The position numbers and the translations under genes are program-made. A stretch of 64,000 nt of DNA, taken from positions 1,174,501 through 1,238,500 of the forward strand of contig CM062215.1 of NCBI GenBank assembly GCA_031216445.1, in the 5' to 3' direction. This DNA is from Lateolabrax maculatus (Eukaryota; Chordata; Actinopteri; Acropomatiformes; Lateolabracidae). A model generated the notes under the pieces. It was not told the origin of the DNA and searched no databases. It worked only from the letters and a program-made list of their open reading frames with translations. Within the stretch, counting starts at the first letter, position 1, and each line of letters opens with the position of its first letter. Shown piece after piece: positions 61,445-64,000 of the stretch.

Positions 61445-64000
61445 CTGAGGGGACGCAATCACAACTGGTTTGTTACAGGAAAGGTAGCGTCAGGACATTA
61501 GATCGGACCGAACACGACATCCGAAGATGTAAATTTGGATTATGGGATCATCAGCACATTAATCAGTGATGAAAATCAGTTTCCGTTTACAAATCTGCGT
61601 CCACTCACCCAGACAGGCGGCGGCCCCCACCATGGCGTAGAGTCCAGGTGTCACACAGTCCGCGCCGGGCCGGCACCAGTTCTTGAAGATGATCCAGTCG
61701 TGGTGGTGGTACGCCATCTGCTCCACGGCGATCCCGACGATCCGTCCGGCAATAGCTCCGACCGCCATGCTGGGAATGAAGAGACCCGACGGGATCTGGA
61801 CAGGAAACGGAAACGTCGTCACATTTCAAGGTATTTGGTCAGGTGACGTAGTTCAGGCGGGAGCACTTCTACTATTATTTTCACATAATTCTGCACCACG
61901 AGGGGGAGAAATGACCAAATCTATTCCTCGTACTGACCTTCATGCCGAAGGTGAAGATGGTGATGACGATCTTGAAGACGAGAGCGAGGGCGAGCTGCCA
62001 CAGGGCGTTGTAGACCCCGGGCCCCGCCGGTCGGTCTGGGATGTCGTCCACCGGCCGACTCATGTTGGGGTTATTAATATAATCACAGAGCTGTGACGAC
62101 TCCAGCGCGCCGCAGTCGTTGAAGAGCTCAGAGATGAGCTCGCTGGTGCTGCGGCGGGTGTACGGGTTGGGGAACGCCAGCACGGCGGTGATACCCGTCA
62201 CAGCGATGACCTCCAGGACCGGGTACTTCCCCAGCTGGGTGGTCTTCCTCCGCCGGCACCAGGCGATGTTGGCGCGGATAAAGAGGGTCCCCCAGAGACC
62301 GCCAAACACGCCCAGCAGGATGAACGGGACCAGCTCGGCCATGTACCACGGCGTGTGGTACTCCACGTAGAAGAGCACCAGGCGGCTGTTGCCAAACGGG
62401 TTGATGGAGCGCAGAGTGAAGGCGGCGACCAGGGCGGCGAAGAAGGAACGCCACAGAGTCTTCAGAGGGAAATAATAACTGACCTGCGGGAGAGACGAAG
62501 GACAATGTGACCGTCAGGAGGAACATCACGTCAAGAGAAAAGCTGCAGAAAACAAACACTTTGGTTTCGGTGTGTGCGACTGAGCAAATGCAGCAGTTGA
62601 AGTTGTGTAAGCAGGATTTGTATCGAACCTCTTCCAGGCTGAAGAGAACTCCTCCGATCGGCGCTCCAAAGGCCACCGACACTCCAGCTGCCGCTGCAGC
62701 CGACAGCACCTGAAAGGTCAGAGGTCAGGGTCAGCTAAGTGTTTCCTGAACGCCTGGTAGTGAAACAGTATATCAGTAGACATAAATCAAATGTTTGAAC
62801 TCTTCTTCTGTATAAATGAAAACCAATAACCACTTTTTAATAAACTCTCTTAGTTACGTGTTTTTAATATTATTATGGTACTTAACTGTTTGATTTTTGT
62901 ACATTGGTTTTGTTAGTGAAGTAAAGTTGTTACATCAGGTTTCTGTACTGACAAATCAAGACCTGTAATGTTTGTGTTTCAGACATCTGAATGCGACTGA
63001 TGACCTCAAATGTTCTGCGGTACATCTGCTTCTTCTTTTGGTGTTTAATCTGTTCTGTATCTGCACGGTCAGCAGCGTACCTCTCGGCGCTTGCCCTCGT
63101 TCTTGCTGTACTTGGAGAAGAGGCTGCAGAAGAGGTTTCCGCAGCAGCAGGCCACGTGGACCAGAGGGCCCTCCTTCCCCAGACTGAGACCCGACGACAC
63201 CGCCAGAACCAGGGTGACCGTCTTGATCAGCAGCGTCCATTTTCCTAGATAGCCCCGGATTATGAAGCCGCTGAGGATTGTCTTGATCTGCAGATATTGA
63301 TATCTGTGAGTATTTTCTACTGCCCAAAAGCAGAAAATTACAAGAAACAAGTTGGTACACAGGCCTGTTGTAGACCTGCATGAATCCCTGTGTTTAACCT
63401 CAGTGTTTCTCTCACCTCTGGGATTCCTGAACCGCAGGCGTAGGGAGCGAACACTCGCACCAGAGACACCGCCAGGAAGGAAAACAGCAGCGCCCACAGA
63501 ACGTACAGGAAGTAGTTCAACACGTACGCCCCCGCTCCCTGGAAGAATAAAGCCACGAAAGAAAGTCAAACAACAGTTACCACAAATGTGTACAGAAGCA
63601 CTTATTTCTATTATTTCCTAATCAAATAAAATAATTCCCCAATAAAAACACCTTTTAAAGCTACTCTCATTAAAAGTACAGCAGAAATATTTGTATTATA
63701 ATTTGAGTATTCACAATTAACTACTACTTCCACTGGTGATAAAGCATTTCCCATTGCGTCTACCAAACCGTCAGTGTGTCCCCGTCTTTTAAGTGCATTG
63801 GTCAAAATGTGCTCTAAATAAATTGACTTAGCTGCGACCTGATCCTGACGAGAAAGACAACGAATGGCTATTAATGATGGATAACTGTGTTGATTTGCGT
63901 AATATTTCCGATGTTGTATTATTTTGGTCGGACCTCAGCGTGGCCGGTCATCAGCTCGGCCCACTTCTGCCACTGCGGACACTTGTCTCGGTCGTCGAAG
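60133..64000 (-). CDS. clcn4: clcn4, ClC-4-type 2Cl-/H+ exchanger (3' nine exons, 5' part outside window)
   Basis: Endosomal electrogenic chloride/proton exchanger of the ClC-3/4/5 group. Exons: 63934-64000 (cut by the window), 63416-63538, 63081-63287, 62629-62709, 61938-62483, 61609-61795, 61046-61444, 60734-60950, 60133-60223 (TAG at 60133-60135). They give 638 residues of roughly 750-760, all in phase. ClC-4 rather than ClC-3 or ClC-5 is indicated by DFSV-region text such as VEDVETLIKDTDYNGFPVV, by VTDHTPMETVVDIFRK and by YFTEDAPQLPAS. The start codon and the first cytosolic and membrane segments lie beyond base 64,000. Confidence 0.93.
61609..64000 (-). CDS. clcn4: clcn4 membrane domain exons
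   Basis: Visible ClC motifs: GSGIPE (63416-63538), GKEGPLVH with the gating glutamate (63081-63287), GVLFSLEE with the proton glutamate that marks an exchanger (62629-62709), NPFGNSRLVLFYVEYHTPW (61938-62483) and IPSGLFIPSMAVGAIAGR plus PGLYAMVGAAACLG (61609-61795). The proton-glutamate codon is the last codon of its exon. Both glutamates are intact, so an exchanger rather than a channel is expected. Confidence 0.93.
62710..63080 (-). other. clcn4: clcn4 intron
   Basis: 371 bp of AT-rich DNA between the GKEGP exon and the SLEE exon. Nothing else recognised. Confidence 0.7.

Noticed and set aside
16803..64000. U12-type introns, looked for because of the U4atac gene
   Set aside because: No assembled intron has the ATATCC/GTATCC donor with a TTCCTTAAC-type branch site. 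All fit U2-type GT-AG.

Overview
The window is vertebrate genomic DNA, most likely from a teleost (percomorph-type) fish. All genes are spliced with GT-AG introns that are mostly 0.1-2 kb. The DNA is full of CA/TG microsatellites and GGA minisatellites, carries dispersed repeats typical of fish, and holds a PDE9 paralogue that does not look like mammalian PDE9A. No bacterial, plasmid, phage or viral gene is visible. No single-exon open frame looks real.

Layout, left to right. Bases 1 to about 12,880 hold no exon I can support: simple repeats, a 47-bp tandem array (11,287-11,597), two good CTCF-type cores and GC-rich blocks that may be conserved regulatory DNA. From about 12,890 to 50,751 on the minus strand lies clasp1 (CLIP-associating protein 1). 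I assembled 37 coding exons that stay in phase end to end and give 1,559 residues. I also see a beta-type alternative first exon (36,987-37,023), a 48-nt cassette exon and two microexons (24 and 27 nt). Inside the clasp1 intron between coding exons 1 and 2, on the opposite (+) strand, sits an intact U4atac snRNA gene (about 48,094-48,225) with a distal element, a PSE and a 3' box.

The clasp1 CpG-rich promoter (about 51,290-51,770) faces a PDE9-like cGMP phosphodiesterase gene on the + strand (start codon 52,610, stop 57,738, 14 exons, 498 residues). The space between the two genes is filled by a ~720-bp purine-rich GGA minisatellite. The PDE gene runs tail-to-tail into the 3' end of clcn4 (minus strand, 60,133 to beyond 64,000), a ClC-4-type 2Cl-/H+ exchanger; its last nine coding exons are in the window and its 5' part lies outside.

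The three protein genes act in unrelated processes: microtubule rescue and cortical or Golgi anchoring (clasp1), cGMP breakdown (PDE9-like) and endosomal chloride/proton exchange (clcn4). U4atac belongs to the minor spliceosome. The observations most worth following are the antisense U4atac gene nested in clasp1 with its own promoter, the alternative clasp1 promoter encoding a cysteine-containing N-terminus, a clasp1 exon flanked by complementary UG and CA repeats at its splice sites, the homopurine tract between the divergent genes, and a near-perfect 27-bp inverted repeat in a PDE intron.
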